Shown piece after piece: positions 10,921-24,185 of a stretch of 64,000 nucleotides of DNA. Position 1 is the stretch's first letter. The number at the start of each line of letters is the position of its first letter. The DNA comes from Tetraselmis striata (taxonomy: Eukaryota; Chlorophyta; Chlorodendrophyceae; Chlorodendrales; Chlorodendraceae). Below the pieces are notes generated by a model. It was given only the letters and a program-made list of their open reading frames with translations. It did not search any database and was not told the DNA's origin. The translations under genes and the position numbers were made by a program. The stretch is taken from assembly GCA_006384855.1 (NCBI GenBank), contig VCJN01002143.1, forward strand, positions 146,482-210,481, in the 5' to 3' direction.

Positions 10921-13752
10921 GAAAATGATACAAAGTGATCACCGTATCATGCGCCAGAACCATAAGGCATCTGCAACAGGCTGCCAAAGGCTCTTGCTTG
11001 GTGCAGAATAACAGGCGTTGCGACATCGGCCTGCAACATGGACTGTAACGACGCTGAAATAGCGCCCTTGGTCGTACTTCACTAGCCCTAGCTCACTGAA
11101 CTTTTGTCATACAATGACACTCGCTTGGCTTTAGGAGGCAAGGTATAATGCTGCAGATTGACCTAATTCTGAAAGAGTACACCCCATAAGCCTGTCTGTA
11201 GTGCTTCCTGTTGAGATTATCACTAGGGATGACTGTGTTGCAAAACCCTCGCAAACATACGCAACAGTGGCGGCATCATGCAGGTTGACATCCCGGAGCT
11301 GGGGCGTCCCATCCTGGCAGAAATGGTTCAATTATGGCCGCGTCAATCCAGAACTGCGCTAGCTAATTCGCGGCATTCTTGGCTAGTTTAAGCTTAGCAG
11401 TGTTTCATCCGCTACAATGCCGGCGCGGTGATCCGCGACAAGATAGTCTTGGCGCAGGGCAAGCGGCAGCAGATTGATCTCGGATTGCGCGCCTACATTG
11501 ATCGTCAACTTATCATCATGCAGTAGCAGATGTCCCCACAACTATCACTGCCGTGGACCTGCTGCACTATTTCTGCGCCGAAGCATGGCTGAAGCCATGC
11601 GTGTTCGAATGAAGCTGTTGGCCTTGCCCTTAATGTTTACGTTGGAGTATAACAGCCGAATCTCCAAATGATTCTACATCACCTCGGACTTAACTACAAT
11701 TTTTTTCACGTTAGACATAGCGACTACATACACCGGCAAATAATGCTTCTGTAGTATTTGTATGTGTGACGGTTACCCGTAGTCGCGAAGTCCCCGTGCA
11801 GTATACCAGAAACAACTCCACAAGACGAGTACGTACTACCGTAGGAATATGGTAACTAATTGGATAATCGATTAATCGGAACATTATTGCTGATGCACTT
11901 TCTGTTTGCAAAATACCATGCTGCAAAGACCACTACTGATTTATGCTGTGGGAATGCTGTGCAAGGACTCGGATGTGGTTGGGCATTTCTACGCGAGCTG
12001 ACGTCGATATATTACGATGATTGCGGACGCTTCTATTGCATGCTGTCGCATGTACATGAAGGTGACGGGTTTGAAAGCCGAAGCTGCAATACATAACGAG
12101 CCCATGATATATATATACTTGTTTACTTCTAGATTGTCACATATGATCAATAGACGATACGAATAAGCAGTGATATCACGAGGAGCCCTGCTGATAAGCA
12201 AAAACGGCGAGGTCTTCCATATTATCGTAGTATATTATGTATGTCGGAATGGTCTTCTCGCATGCTGACAGCATTTAATCCTTTGCTCATTGGCAACTCG
12301 TACGGGTCACTTGCACCAGGCGGTCGCCGTCCCCGGCCACCGAGCCGCAGCATATATATTATCAATAAATTACCCCCCCTCCCCCCCCCCCCCCAATGCA
12401 TGATGCGCAAGCTTGTCCGATAGAGGACTACGAATACTACGATGAGATCATGGCTAATTTGAAGTTTGAAATTTCTTACAATTTTGTTCCCGGGCGAACC
12501 AGGCCATTTGTCTTACTGTCGCACTACACGAATCCGTATGTATGGCTAGGGTCGTCGGCTGCTCCCGTTAGGATCACATTACCGTAGCATGTTGACCTTT
12601 GAGGGCCAAGTCGCTAATCGTACGGACTTAGCACCCGTGTCCTATGTTGCAGTACAGTGGTACTAATGTACATCAATGGCACGTGTACACACTAGTGTTT
12701 TTTACGGGTCGCAGTGAAGACACGCGTACAAGGGCGCCAGGATGTACGCGCCACCCGCACCGATGCGCACGACGCAAGTCCGTACAAACACGCGACGACG
12801 CGACCGCCCGTATATGCGTATTCCCGTCGTTTCTATGCCTCCGGATCTCGCTGCATGCTCCAGCGCCGCGTTCCACCGGCCGGCGGCCAAGCGGCTAGGC
12901 CGCCTGGCCGTCTCTCTGCCGAGATCAGCCCCCGCCTTGAGTTGTTGCCAGCTGTGTCCTCGGATGCTTCGAAGTGCTGACTGAGGTGAAGGCTGGAAAA
13001 ACACCCATGCACTGCCGCCCGTGTGCTCTCTGATCTCCGGATGCATATACCGGGCTGGTTCGCCCGACACTGCAATCACCCGCCGGCGCTCTTGGCCGCG
13101 GTCGCCGCCCGAGCGTTGTTTCCATGGCCCCGTGCACCGTTGAATTTACTACAACATCCACCGTGCAAGGCTGTGCCGATTCTCCGCTCCTGGTGGGTTG
13201 CAGCCTAGTGGCGGGCGCCTACGGTCGCTACCTGATACGAACGTCTGTCGAATAAAGCGCTAGCACCGCCGCCGGCCAAACGCCCATACTTCGCCTTTCA
13301 GTGCTTCGAACAAGTCGCTGCTCCGAAACCAGCCATGCTTCCGCGCTGGCCGACTGCTCCGAAACCACAGCATTCCCCGCCATCGACGACGCCCTGCGGC
13401 GCTTGTGCGATAATACCTGCCTGGTAACCGTATATGGGACGAGCGATTACTGTTGGTACACATGCTGGTCCCATGCTGTAGACTCCGAAACCAGCAAGGC
13501 GGAGATCGGATTCAGGCGCGCGCGCAGGTCTTAGCCGGCGCACAGCAGGTCCGGAACCAAACGCCGTGCGCATAGCATCAAAGCAAAAGCGTAGCCCTGG
13601 AGATACCGCTTCTGCCCTCTGGGTAGCCACCCCCCGTGGCGACAGGTTTCGGGACGGCGTGTGCATTGCTTACCTTGTCCGCGCCTGAGGGAAAGATCGG
13701 TGGCCGCACGCCGAGTCGCCGCCGCGTCGTCGCGCGCCTGCTTCGGCCCGTC
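10921..13752. other. Long spacer between TOG and GDPD genes
   Basis: No gene supported. Holds TAGCGACTAC at 11718-11727, a C-rich run at 12371-12394 and short ORFs of mixed codon use. A 30-codon stretch near 11428-11526 (GAVIRDKIVLAQGKRQQIDL) looks protein-like but has no start or context and may be a relic. GC content rises after 12700, approaching the GDPD gene. Confidence 0.35.
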
Positions 13753-16323
13753 ATGCTGCGCGGGTTGCGGCCGCCGTATGTGCCGAAGCGAGGCGACATC
13801 CTGGAGGAAGGCGGCGACCACACGGCAGCAGACTTTGGGGAGGTCGCGATGGAGGCGGGCGAGGAGGAGGATGGGGAGACTGAGCGCGCGGCGCTGTGGG
13901 TGGACTCCGCGCGGGGCCCCGGCGGCGGAGGATGGCGAGGGCGTTGCTGCGGCCTCTCGGCAGCAAGCGTCGCAGCCGCGGTGCTGCTCTTCCTGGCCGG
14001 AGCCGGCATAGGCGGGCTGCTAGGAAGCATGTTAGCGGCCCGCAGGACTGGCCAACGTGACGTGGCTGACGTCTCAGGTGCGGCGCTGCCCCTCTACTGG
14101 GCGCGATCGACGCTGTGACGCGTCACGCGTTCCTCAATTTGTACCAGGTAGTCCGGCAGAGGGGGGGGGGGGGGGGGGGGGCTGTGTTCGTTTTTGCTAT
14201 GAAAACTATCATATTCATACGTAAGTAAGTTACTGCTACTGTTCCCAGTGTATATATAAGCATTGCTACATATTTAGCCCACTTGTGCGTGGAATTCAGC
14301 GGGTGCGCGGGCTGCGTGGGTTGACGTTGCCGCTGGGCCCCAGCAGGCGCCCACATTTGGCAGATGTTCCGCGGCGGCGACAGCTGCCCGTGGACGACCC
14401 TCCCAGAGGAGGACGCCGACTGCGTCCATCGGCGCGCCGTCAGCCAGCACATCAAGGACAGCCTCCTGCGCTGCGGCCTCCCCTCCGTGTTAGGCGGATC
14501 CGCAACCGGCCACCCCGAGGGTCGCCGCATGGGGGCATGGGGGCAGCCACGAAACGATAGCGCCCACCGTGTGTTTGCCCGCCGTGATGCATCGCTGGCA
14601 CACCGCGGCACGCCTCTGCTGGCGCCAGAGCACAGCCTCCTGGGCTACGAGCTCGCGGCCGCCATGGGCGCAGGCTTCGTGGAGTGCGACGTCAGCGTGG
14701 CGCGCGACATGTCGTTTGTGTGCCGCCACTCCAACTGCGACCTCGCCATCACCACTGACCTGCTGAGCGGGCGCCATCCGCACCTGGCCGCCCGCTGCTC
14801 TGTGCCCTTTGCGCCCGCCACGCCCTCCGCACCCGCGCATGCCCGCTGCTGCACGTACGACTTCACGCTGGCGGAGCTCCGCACGCTGTGCCTGACCATG
14901 GAGGCAACGCCCAACGCCAGCGCCGCCACACCTGAGTCTTACGCCGGCCCGCCGCCGCCATGGCGGAGCGCCGCGCTGGCCGGCGGGCCGCCGCAGCGCT
15001 GCCAGCGCATTGTCACCTTCGGAGAGTACCTACGATGGCTGCGTGTAGGGCGGCTGGGTGCCATCCCGGAGCTGAAGGACACCGCGGAGCCGGGGACGCG
15101 CGCCTTCCTGGCCTCCGTGGGGAGTGGCCCGCTGCAGCTGGCTGATGCCTTTGTGGCCCAGCTCCGCGCTGCCGGCTTTCGGCAGCAGCTCGTGTGGCGG
15201 CCTGCCGACAGAGTGTGGGCATGGCAGAGCCCACGTGCGCCAAAGGTGCCCCTCTCCCCCCCCCTTCCAACACCCTCCTCTCTTTTTCAACTCTGCACAC
15301 ATTCTCTGTAGTGTATGTGTTTGTCCCCTGACATATGTGCACCCTATATACGCGCACCTAGCAAAGTTATACAGGGGGATCTGATTATAAATTATAGTGA
15401 ACCCACGCGTTAGTGTTAGAGAGAGGGAGAGAGTGCAACGCGGCCAAACTCGGTGCGATGCAGACAACTTTGTTTGATACTTTGCAGCGCACTCGTTGCT
15501 TGCAATCGAAGTAGTTTCTTGCTGTGAGGGGCGGCGGGGTAGCGCATCGCATGTTTTAAAGCGCATGCGCACTGGGTGGCCAATGCCGCATGCTGCCCCC
15601 TAGTCACACCGTCTTCAGTGGGCCCATGTCACATCAACATGCCATCAACATCAACGTCACATCAACATCGACAGCAGTCTGTCGTCCAGGGTTTATTTAA
15701 CATGGGCAGTACAGTATCCACAGGTGGCTGCTGGCAGGGATGGGCCAGGGTGGGGGGGGGGGAGGCGGGGGGGGGGGGGCTTGTGCGCTGACTTGTGCCG
15801 CTACGCCGATGTCTAGGCGATCATGCAGACATTTGATCGAGAGGTGGCCGCGCACTGGAAGTCCGATGCGATGGGCCCGACGCCGCCGGTCGCTTACTTG
15901 TATGGAACGGCAGAAAACGCCTCAACATGCACGCCGTCTGACTGCGGAAGCCCGTCGGTGGTATCGGGCCTAGCGGAGATGGGGGTGGAGCTCATGGCGC
16001 CCCCGCTCTGGCGACTCGTTTCCTCGTCCGGGCACCGCCTTGCGCCATCAGCCCACGCTGCGTTTCTGAATAGTATTCGCGTGGGGATTATTGCGTGGTC
16101 GCTCGACCGCAGCGGGTGCGTGGGAGCCCGCCCAGGCGAGCCCGCACAAGCAGGGCCGTGCGGTTGGTACTGGACAAGCCTGGAGAACGTGTCCGCCTTC
16201 GAGTTTTCCGACATCGCGGCATTGATGTACGAGATGTACCACGTCGCCAACGTGACAGCTGCGTTCTCAGACTACCCTGCCATAAACACAGCCTTCTTGA
16301 ATTGCGTCCCCAGAATGATGTGA
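13753..16323 (+). CDS. Membrane-anchored GlpQ-type glycerophosphodiester phosphodiesterase
   Basis: Exons 13753-14077, 14347-15245 and 15817-16323; phases 1, 0 close exactly to 576 aa. Known reaction: hydrolysis of glycerophosphodiesters to glycerol-3-phosphate and an alcohol (phospholipid turnover, phosphate recovery). Seen: an acidic N-terminus, a transmembrane helix at about 68-94, then the GDPD barrel. Catalytic set: AHRG (H194, R195), the EHS segment (E203), FVECD (E221, D223) and CRH (H236). GAIPELKD and IMQTFDRE match later barrel strands. A short N-terminal cytosolic tail plus one helix suggests a type II protein with a lumenal or outside enzyme. Both introns carry poly-G (14161-14180; 15752-15779). 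A polyadenylation-like AATAAA follows the stop at 16325. Start chosen because the reading frame upstream lacks conserved-looking sequence; earlier in-frame starts exist. Confidence 0.9.
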
Positions 16324-17947
16324 CAATAAAGCTGCGATGGAGGACCATGAGCGGGTGGAATGTTTTGGATGGGTGTTTCCGTACACCAGGTGGGGTAGGC
16401 TGGTGCTCTCTACCTACCTTAATAAGAACTTGCACAACCCCGGCGGTGTTATTCCTTCTTTTAGGATCCCCCTCCCCCCCCCCCCCCCCCTCTTGCAGTC
16501 CGTGCGACATGAGCGCATCGTGATATACCCCATGCATATTACTACTGAATAAACGCGGAATTTAGTTTCTGCAATTTATGGGTGCTCTCTGTAGCAGATC
16601 AGTTTTTGGGAAAATATCTTCAGAAACCTTACGTGAAGCTGTATGGGGTTGGAGGGCATCATGATGTCTCAGTTGGGTAAACAGCTTCGCCATTTTCGTA
16701 GGTGAGAAAGTGTGCGTGGGCCTCGCGGGTAAGCTGCGACATGGCGGCGCTTGTAACTATCACGAGTCCGTCAGCTGGGCCCGGAGTCCCATGGCAGCCC
16801 TGAGAATCGGCGGCTAGCGCATCTAGCGCCGGTGTGTGAAGTGCCCCCATCTATGTAAGATTACTACTTGGTCTTCACAGGACTGCATGCTGCTACGGGC
16901 ACAGCCGACCCTATGCTGCCCAGGGACAAAGTTTTAAATTTTTTCGATACGGTTACTCCCTTTCTTTTAACTCCTCTATCCAGTGTCGAACATTTGAAAG
17001 GCGTTGACTGGCTTGGTCAGCGTCCTACAGAAGCTGGCGGCTGGCCAACGGGGCTTGGGGAGGGTGCATGCGTTTGGTCGTGATGGTGGATGGTTGGCGG
17101 CGTTGCCGAAGATTCACGATGGAATGAGCGCGTAGGAACTGCACCACTCTATAGTTGAATGCTGTAAATGTTTTAGGAGCCGGTTGCACATGGCGGTAGT
17201 TGAGCAACTCCGGGTACCCGTGGCCATCGCCGCGTCGAATGCGTGTGTGACGTCCTTGAGCATGCACACCGCCACCCTAACAGGGAGAACTATTTTCAGC
17301 AGCACCAATGTTCACCCTTCTGTGGGGAGCGCGCAGATGAGCGGGTTGTTTCATATATTTAGTGGTTCGCAACAAGTTTCTTCTTTCACCAAGTGTCCGC
17401 GCAATATTCAAGCTCAATGAGGAGCAGGTCATAATGAACCGGCTGAAAGTCCGCACCCAGGTGAGGGTCCGGCACAGGCGGTACATCTGTGGGCCCTCTC
17501 ATGCTATGCCATTCCTAGGCCTTTTGCCATATTGTTCTCCATCAGCGAGTATTATGTTAAGCTGTTATGTGGAAGCTGTTGCCGCGTTGTCCTGCGCATT
17601 TGCTACTTGCAGACTGCTTGTATTGTCCCAAATGTACTCACGTCTTCCAACTAGTCGGCGGCGATTATCTTCACGCACTCGTGAGATAGGAAATCGCTCG
17701 CACGCCGCTATTCAATCTCCCGAAATGATGGTCTTTGTACGACAGCATATCTACAAGTCATGCCGACTTCGGGTGTCTAAGCTGAGCTGATTACATCGCT
17801 TCCTGCACTATTAGCAGAACTGTCTTATTGAAACATGTAGTCGCCATGTTACCATGTATTTCAGCCTGTTCTCGCGGGCCCTAGAAGTGCCCTGGTCTGC
17901 ATTCTGTCGCCATCTCTGGCCATCGACAGAGTGTTCCGCATCTTGGA
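16324..17947. other. Spacer between convergent genes
   Basis: Holds a poly-C run at about 16479-16490 and AATAAA-like words near 16325 and 16548. A 142-codon plus ORF at 17362-17790 and short minus ORFs have no recognisable motif. I do not call a gene. Confidence 0.35.
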
Positions 17948-20888
17948 TCAGCTGAACTGGCTGTATGCCCTGCCTCCCCAGGGTGCCCGCCAATTAGCGG
18001 GGTTCAGGGCCTGCATGAACGTGTGCTGATCCTGCTCCACGATGCGGTCCAACTCCTCAAAGTCGGGGCTGTCAAACACCGCTTGGAAGCGGCGCTCGTA
18101 GTCTTCCCGCGCAGCGGCCTGCCGCCGATTGTATGCCGCCAGCCCCAAGACACCTGCCGCAACGCCAGCAAGCGCAAGAAACGCTGCTACAGCAGCCGCA
18201 GCGATCAAGCCTGTGGGAAATGCAGCACAGCAGGAAACATGCATCAGCCAACATCTCATCCCAAAATCACAGGTGCCTTGTACGGTTGCAGTGCACAAGC
18301 CAGGCATTGTGTTGCTCGGCAAAGCCGCTGGGGGAGCAAACAGTTGATATGTGCTTGGAAATCGGAATGCAAGAAATGATAGCTGGGCCCATCGGTACTT
18401 GTGCTGCGCCGCCCACTCGATGCATCTCCAGATTCGGTGGAGCCACTTGCCGCAGCAGCATCCCCGCCGTTGTGAGACAAGGGCCGCACACTCAGCTGCT
18501 TGACCGCCGCGCTTGCGTGGCTGTTAATGTTGTCCAGCTGCACCACTGGCTGCCACACCCGCCCGCCGTCGACGCTGAACTCGATGCGGCCGGCGTCAGG
18601 GAAGGCAGTGAGGTTCCCGGGAGGCACGTCGAAACTCACGCACGACACCACCTGCGGCTTGGTGAGGTGAAAGGCAACAGAGGCGCCGCCGTCGCGGCTA
18701 GGCTCCGCGAGCTGATGCACGTGGCGCGCCACCCAGCCGGGATGCGCCCCCATGAGCTCCATGCCGGGGTTGCCATGTTTGATGCCAGACTTGTCCGTGT
18801 GGCCGTCATCAGTGCGCACGTCAAAGCAGCTCTCCTTGAGGTAGCACTTGTTGTGCACGTGATTGTAGGTGTAGGCGTGGCATGTGGGCCACGTGGCGCA
18901 TCTGATCCAAGGAGGGCAGAGGCCACGGCGGCATCACCCTTAGAGCCCTGGCAGACTGGGTCCCCCCCCCCCCCCCCCCCCCCCACCTTCCAGACCCCAC
19001 GCCATCCCGAAAAGGTACGGCGCCCAGCCTTACCTCTGCTGGCACTCCGTGATCTGCACGTTCTCCATGATCCTGAATGCAGCAGCCAGGCCCACACACT
19101 CATCGCCTGCATGCCCCACATTGCAGCCACTGCCAGCCTATCGGAGTGCCCTTCACTGCAGTTTCGATTATCATCATAAGAAGGGGGGGGGGGGGGGGGG
19201 GGGGCGCACCCCTTGTTTGGGTCTTTGCAAGCCATGTACTCCTTGAAGGTGAACTCCGCCTTTCCTGTGTATGGCCCCGGCACACTCCAATCCTCTGGGT
19301 CATCCTTCCAAGCGTCATCCGCCAGGGAGGTGTTGCCGCCATCGTCATCCGGGTCCGCCTCTGTCTCGCTGCTCGCGCTCTCACCCGAATCTGCATCAAG
19401 GGACCGAGGGGTCGCTGACTCAAGGACATCTGTCCCAAGTGCAGGAACACCGCGGACAAGGCAGCCGGCAGTCTACAGGGTGGGGGGCGTGGCCACCTTC
19501 GGAGGACATGCCATCGCTGTCGGCCTCCACAGGCGCCCACGCCCCCTCCCCACAGCACTTCAAGTACTCCACCTAGGCGACCCATATTCCAGCTTGGAAT
19601 CAGCATGCAGCCTGATGACATGGCACATCGTAGAGGTGTGCGTGCGGCTGGTGTGGCGAAACAGTGGGGAGAAGAGGAGGGGGCGGTTCGACCTTGTCGA
19701 TGCCGAGGGGCTCGCCCGTGCAGAGGTCATTGGCATAGACGGACGCTCTGAGCACAGCCCAGGTGAAGTCAGGCGCGCCGGCAGTGCCCCGGTGCACCCA
19801 GCCGGTGGAAACAAAGCGCCACAGGTCGGCGGAGGGCACGTCTGCCAGCGGCACCAGCATGGGAGGCGGTGGCGCCGGCGGTGGCGGCGAGGGCCATGCC
19901 GGCGGTGGTGGGGGCGACACGCAGCCGGCGCAGCGGAACATCGCCAGGAATTGCCCTGTGATCCACCCAGTTATTGGGACATCAGAGGGCGCTCAGCTTT
20001 CGTGCAGGAGCGCTGCGCACGCCCCACATCCACGGCAATACAGGCCGGCTGTGGCCCACCTTCCTCAAGCAGCTGCGCCTGGCCGTTGCTCTCCGCAAAC
20101 TGGTGCGCACACAGCTGGAACTCGCCAAGCGTATCATCCTGCCGACGCGCATGTGATTCCCCGCCGCCGGGGGGGGGGGGGGGGGGGGGGGGGTTCATAT
20201 GGCGCTGGTGTCTGGCTGAACCCCCAGCCCAAAACAGTCACAGGTGCAGCACTTCCAGCACATGGTTGAGGCGCCACAGTGGGCAGAGGCACATGTAGGC
20301 GCACTGATGCGCGCTGATGGCAACGGAATCGGGCGGGGAGCTTCCGCACCTCGTCCAGTGGCAGCCGGTCCTGCTCATAGAAGCCGCAGTTCTTGCAGCC
20401 CCCGGGTGCCAGGCTGGTCACAAGCGTCCCGCTCGCCTGCCAGCTGTACTTGTGGTCCTGCAAATACCGCCCCAGAGCAGCTCCTCAACAGCCGGCACGG
20501 GTGCATTGCCCCCCCCCCCCCCCCCCCAAAAAAAAAAGCTTTCCCTTTCCTCCTCTAATACTTCAGAAGTGCGGCGCTGGGGTTGTGGCACCTACCTTAT
20601 CCTTTACATCGGGTAGCAGCTGGATCCCAGTATCACCTGCGCGAAGGTAGAGGGGCGATAGTAGCCCACCGCGACCCTGAAGTCAGACACTAGGGTGCGG
20701 GGAGCACATTGGTGGCAAGCCACGTGGGTGTGGCGGTGCGTGAAGGAGCTTACCTTCGCACTTGAAGTATATGTCTGGCTTGGTGCTGTATGGCGGGGTG
20801 CGGAGACAGAAAGGCAAGTGGGGAAAGGTGGTCAGCTTTGGTCGCGAGGTTATGTTTGTGCAGGCGGCTGAGGCGGCGCTGCATGCGC

Positions 20889-20919
<31 letters not shown>

Positions 20920-21202
20920 AGCGCACAAGACGTCGTGAGTGTCGTAAATTGTAAGTTCTGTCAGGTGAACCTCCAAGCCTGCGACACGGCCAGGTTAGGT
21001 TGGGAGCAAGGAAGTGTCAGCCGAGAATCGAGTATCAGCTGTCGATGGTGAGGAGCGGGATAGGAGTGGAGTTGCTGGCAGGCAGGCGGGCGGGCAGCGG
21101 GGACTAACCTAGCGTCAACCGCGAGACCGCCGCGAGGGTGATCGCGAGCAGGGCGCGTTGGACCGGCCGTGTACGGCCGGAGTTGGCTGGTGCCGTCATC
21201 GT
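17948..21202 (-). CDS. Type I membrane protein: plant-type cysteine-rich ectodomain plus PAN/Apple-like module, 589 aa
   Basis: Twelve exons (descending): 21202-21109, 20978-20927, 20785-20754, 20636-20596, 20457-20350, 20138-20060, 19955-19693, 19572-19497, 19429-19210, 19072-19034, 18901-18399, 18210-17948. All phases match. Seen: signal peptide (RALLAITLAAVSRLTL), then VHLTELTIYDTHDVFTKPD, IYFKCEG, LLPDVKDK, GGCKNCGFYEQD and FLAMFRCAGC. This order matches a land-plant single-pass membrane family (recalled as DUF7953; number to be checked). Then comes an acidic linker (about 245-300), a PAN/Apple-like segment ECQQRCATWPTCHAYTYNHV followed by HNKCYLKESC, and a beta-rich domain with IEFSVDGGRVWQP. 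One transmembrane helix (504-528) and a 60-residue cytosolic tail (YERRFQAVFDSPDFEELD) resembling the plant tail complete it. Probable cell-surface or secretory-route protein; ligand unknown. Divergent from the 292-aa membrane gene. Confidence 0.85.
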
Positions 21203-21860
21203 GTTGCGCAGTGTGTAAATCGACTGTTGACCTGTGACTGGCAACTCTGCCGCGTGTAATGGGAGGGGATACCCGAGGCCAGCCCCGTGTCGCGGCAGCA
21301 CTGCTGACCTGTGCTGTGAGTGCGCGGTGTGATGCCTGCTGCCGCGCCTACTGGGGCCGATTGGCGCGTTTGACCGAACTAGTCGCTACCCCCCGCCGCG
21401 ACCGCAAATAATTTGTAATAAGATAATCGCTACCTGCTGTAGTATATGACTGTAGGTCTCTCCTTAGTAGGTAGAGACAACGCGACTCAATGATACCGTA
21501 GCGATCGACCTAACCCCCCCGGCCCGCCGCGACCGCAAATAATTCATAGCTACGACCGGTATAGATAGCGACTATACCCGTTGCAACTAATCGCGGATAA
21601 GAATCGCACGAGACATCTGTAGACACCCCTGCCGCTTCTGCTGTCGTCCCGGCAACCCCCCCTAGTCGTCGCTACGTTGTTGCTACTCCATATTGCGTGG
21701 TGGCCGTTTCGGTTGCGTGGACAGAAGGGCGGATTGTTTACGTGCGCTCGTTTGGTAGAAGTATAACAAATCGGCTGTGCACATATCCCACGGCAGCCGT
21801 GTCGCCGTCAGCCCGTTGTTGGCCGGTTAGCGCCAGCAGCAAGGTACACCGCAAGCAGTC
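21203..21860. promoter_or_regulatory. Divergent intergenic region
   Basis: The 658 bases between two start codons on opposite strands must hold both promoters. The middle (21370-21620) is AT-richer, with a duplicated GGCCCGCCGCGACCGCAAAT-like word (21396 and 21522) and TAGTCGCTAC/TAGCGACTAT words (21380, 21565). No TATA box stands out. Confidence 0.4.
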
Positions 21861-23863
21861 ATGACGACGGCACCTCGTCCTCGCACGTCAGCACAATGCC
21901 ACATCTCGCTGTCTTCACGGTCTGGATGGCACACTGCAACTCTCCGTCGGATACGCTGCAGCCTCGCGGGGGCGCCGATCACGAGAGCCGCACGGAAGGT
22001 CGCGCCGATAACATTTGCGTCAAAGGGCGACGGCGCCGGCAGCCATCCGCCGCGTATCGAAGACGATATCGAGGGTTCACGCCGTTCAGATGGGGCTGAG
22101 GAGATACGCAACGAGGGCGGAGTCAATGTGGACGGCGCGTCGCCGCTCACACGGCTGGCGTACCTGCTCACCGTGTCGATAGGTTTAGCGGCGCCGTTCG
22201 GCGCACTGGCGCTCTATAAATGCGGAGCCATTCCGTCGGTGCGTGCCTGCCTACGGTGAACGGGTGAACTGCCACATTGATGTACGCTAAGCTCACAAAC
22301 ACGCCGGCGGAACCTACATGTGCGCTTTTCGAATCGGCCGCAAGAAAGATATTCCACTTCAGTAAAGGCACTGCACACCGGTCTTGCCCTTCTTTCGACG
22401 TGACTTAATTTGCATCCAGTGAGGAACAACAACAGGTTCTTTTGTTATGGGTATTTATATATAGTTCTGCCCCTCCTTTAGTGACAGCTGCCCTCACGTG
22501 ACAAGGGCGGGCATCTATAAATGTGTAATACTTGCATGCACATAAAGTAAATTCTCGCAATCCCCACCTTTTCTCTGCGCCGAATGCTCACGTGCGCAAT
22601 TTGGGGACATGGGCCTCTCTTGTGATGCCGATGCCTTGATTGAAGCCATCCGCATGCCAGGTTGGTAAGGAGCGCAGTCTAACAGCACCGATGCCTGCTC
22701 ACCCGCTGCAGCATGTGTGGGCACTTTTCTGGTGGTGCTCACTGCTGGGTGCGATGTGGGAGGCGCCGCTGATGGTGCCGGGGTGCTTGGAAGACCCGCG
22801 GCGTGTGCTGCGCGCGCTTGCCAGGCCCAAATTCCTGCTGGCGCTGCTGGTGTGGAGCTGTTGGGATGGGCTGGTGCGGGGCCCCCATGGCCCATGCCCC
22901 TCCCCCCCTGATGATCCGTGTACAGTGGCAGAAAGGGCAGGCCATTGCTGCATGGCTGCGGCTGACTGGCTTGGGGTATCCTTAAACCCCCGGAACATGC
23001 GTGCAGGTGGGGCTGCTGGGGCCCGCAGCGGTGTGTCTATTGTTGCCAGGCTCACACTTCCAGCAGTTCAACTGCCTGGAACTGGCCCTTGTTGTCGGCG
23101 TTTGCCAGGTAAGGCAAGTCATCAGGGGGAAACTTAAAGTCCGAGGATGCACGGGGCATGCATCCCTCATGCCAACTATGTTCTGCACTCAGAAGTCTGC
23201 TATCACCGTTCTGGCTCCCACTGCGGGGGGGGGGGGGGGGGGGGCAACAGCGTGGCAGCTAGTCCCTGCTGTTCCTCAGGGCAACTGGGGTCATGTGCCG
23301 TCCACGAGTGCTGGTGCATCTGTAAGACCCTATAATATAAAGCCCCCTCATGCTGCAGGCAATCTATTGGAACGTGCAGCTACCACATCGCCTTCTACGT
23401 ACTGTAACGGCTGGTTCTGACCTGCTGTCATGAGGGCATTGCAGGTCTAATTAAAACATCGCAATGGATTTGACTGAACAATCATTTTGACTAATTTACT
23501 TGCTAGCAACTACCGGTACGTCGGCCGCCCTAGCAGCTGAGGCCAAGCCTTGGAAGGGGGGGGGCAGGGATGTCTTTTTTGTGCATGTGTCAGGTTATGG
23601 GGGCTTTGAGGCCACACTGTGTTCAGGAAGCATGACATGGACATTAAGGTTGCCGCGCTCCACAGGCGCAGTCTCTGGGCGTGGAGGTGCTGGCGGCCGG
23701 CCTGGGGCTGTGGAGCTACAAGGCGGGGCCGCGCTGGTGGCAAGCCAAGCTGTTCACGCTCCCGCAGGGTCGGGACATCGTGTCCGGGCCTCAACTGATC
23801 TGGTTGGCCGCCAGCGTCGCCATCTATGCCGTTTGCCTCGCCGTGATACGCTGGCCAGCATGA
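21861..23863 (+). CDS. Multi-span membrane protein, 292 aa, family not recognised
   Basis: Exons 21861-22238, 22712-22873, 23007-23108, 23359-23403 and 23672-23863; every junction is phase 0 and GT-AG. Residues 1-60 are basic and Ser/Arg/Ala-rich with almost no acidic residues, like an organelle (probably chloroplast) targeting peptide. An acidic stretch follows (DDIEGSRRSDGAEE), then about five hydrophobic segments: LAYLLTVSIGLAAPFGALAL, WALFWWCSLLGAMW, FLLALLVWSCW, LLGPAAVCLLL and LIWLAASVAIYAVCLAVI. WEAPLM and WDGL place acidic residues at helix ends. I do not recognise the family. Start at 21861 is the first ATG of the open frame. Intron 3 holds a poly-G run (23226-23244). Confidence 0.7.
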
Positions 23864-24185
23864 CAGCTGATATCTGTACCAATTGAAAATCGATTCCAAC
23901 TGCATGCCAGAGTCCAGCATCCCCGGGTCATTGAGCTCGTCCAAGGGTCCGGTCTTCGGAGCAACTTAGGACTCCCCCTTTAACCTGGTAGGTCGGTCTT
24001 GTGTGTACCAACAAGCTCCTCTGCTTGACTTCTACCGCTTACTACCGGTTCCATTACCCCCATAAATGCAATCGCCATCAACATCAGCATGAGCAAGCGA
24101 CTACTCAGCTTGTTGCAATTTGATCTCAGTTTCACGTTTCAGCATGACCACAATCACATTGGCCGCGCCCGCAGCCCCCTCAGAG

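Noticed and set aside
12672-13670. Overlapping ORFs on both strands in GC-rich DNA before the GDPD gene
   Set aside because: Ala/Arg/Pro-rich in all frames, no motifs, no splice-consistent extension.
18133-20298. Two plus-strand ORFs of 348 and 361 codons
   Set aside because: They are antisense to the 12-exon membrane protein gene, whose phases all close. Their sequence is His/Ala/Arg-rich shadow translation.
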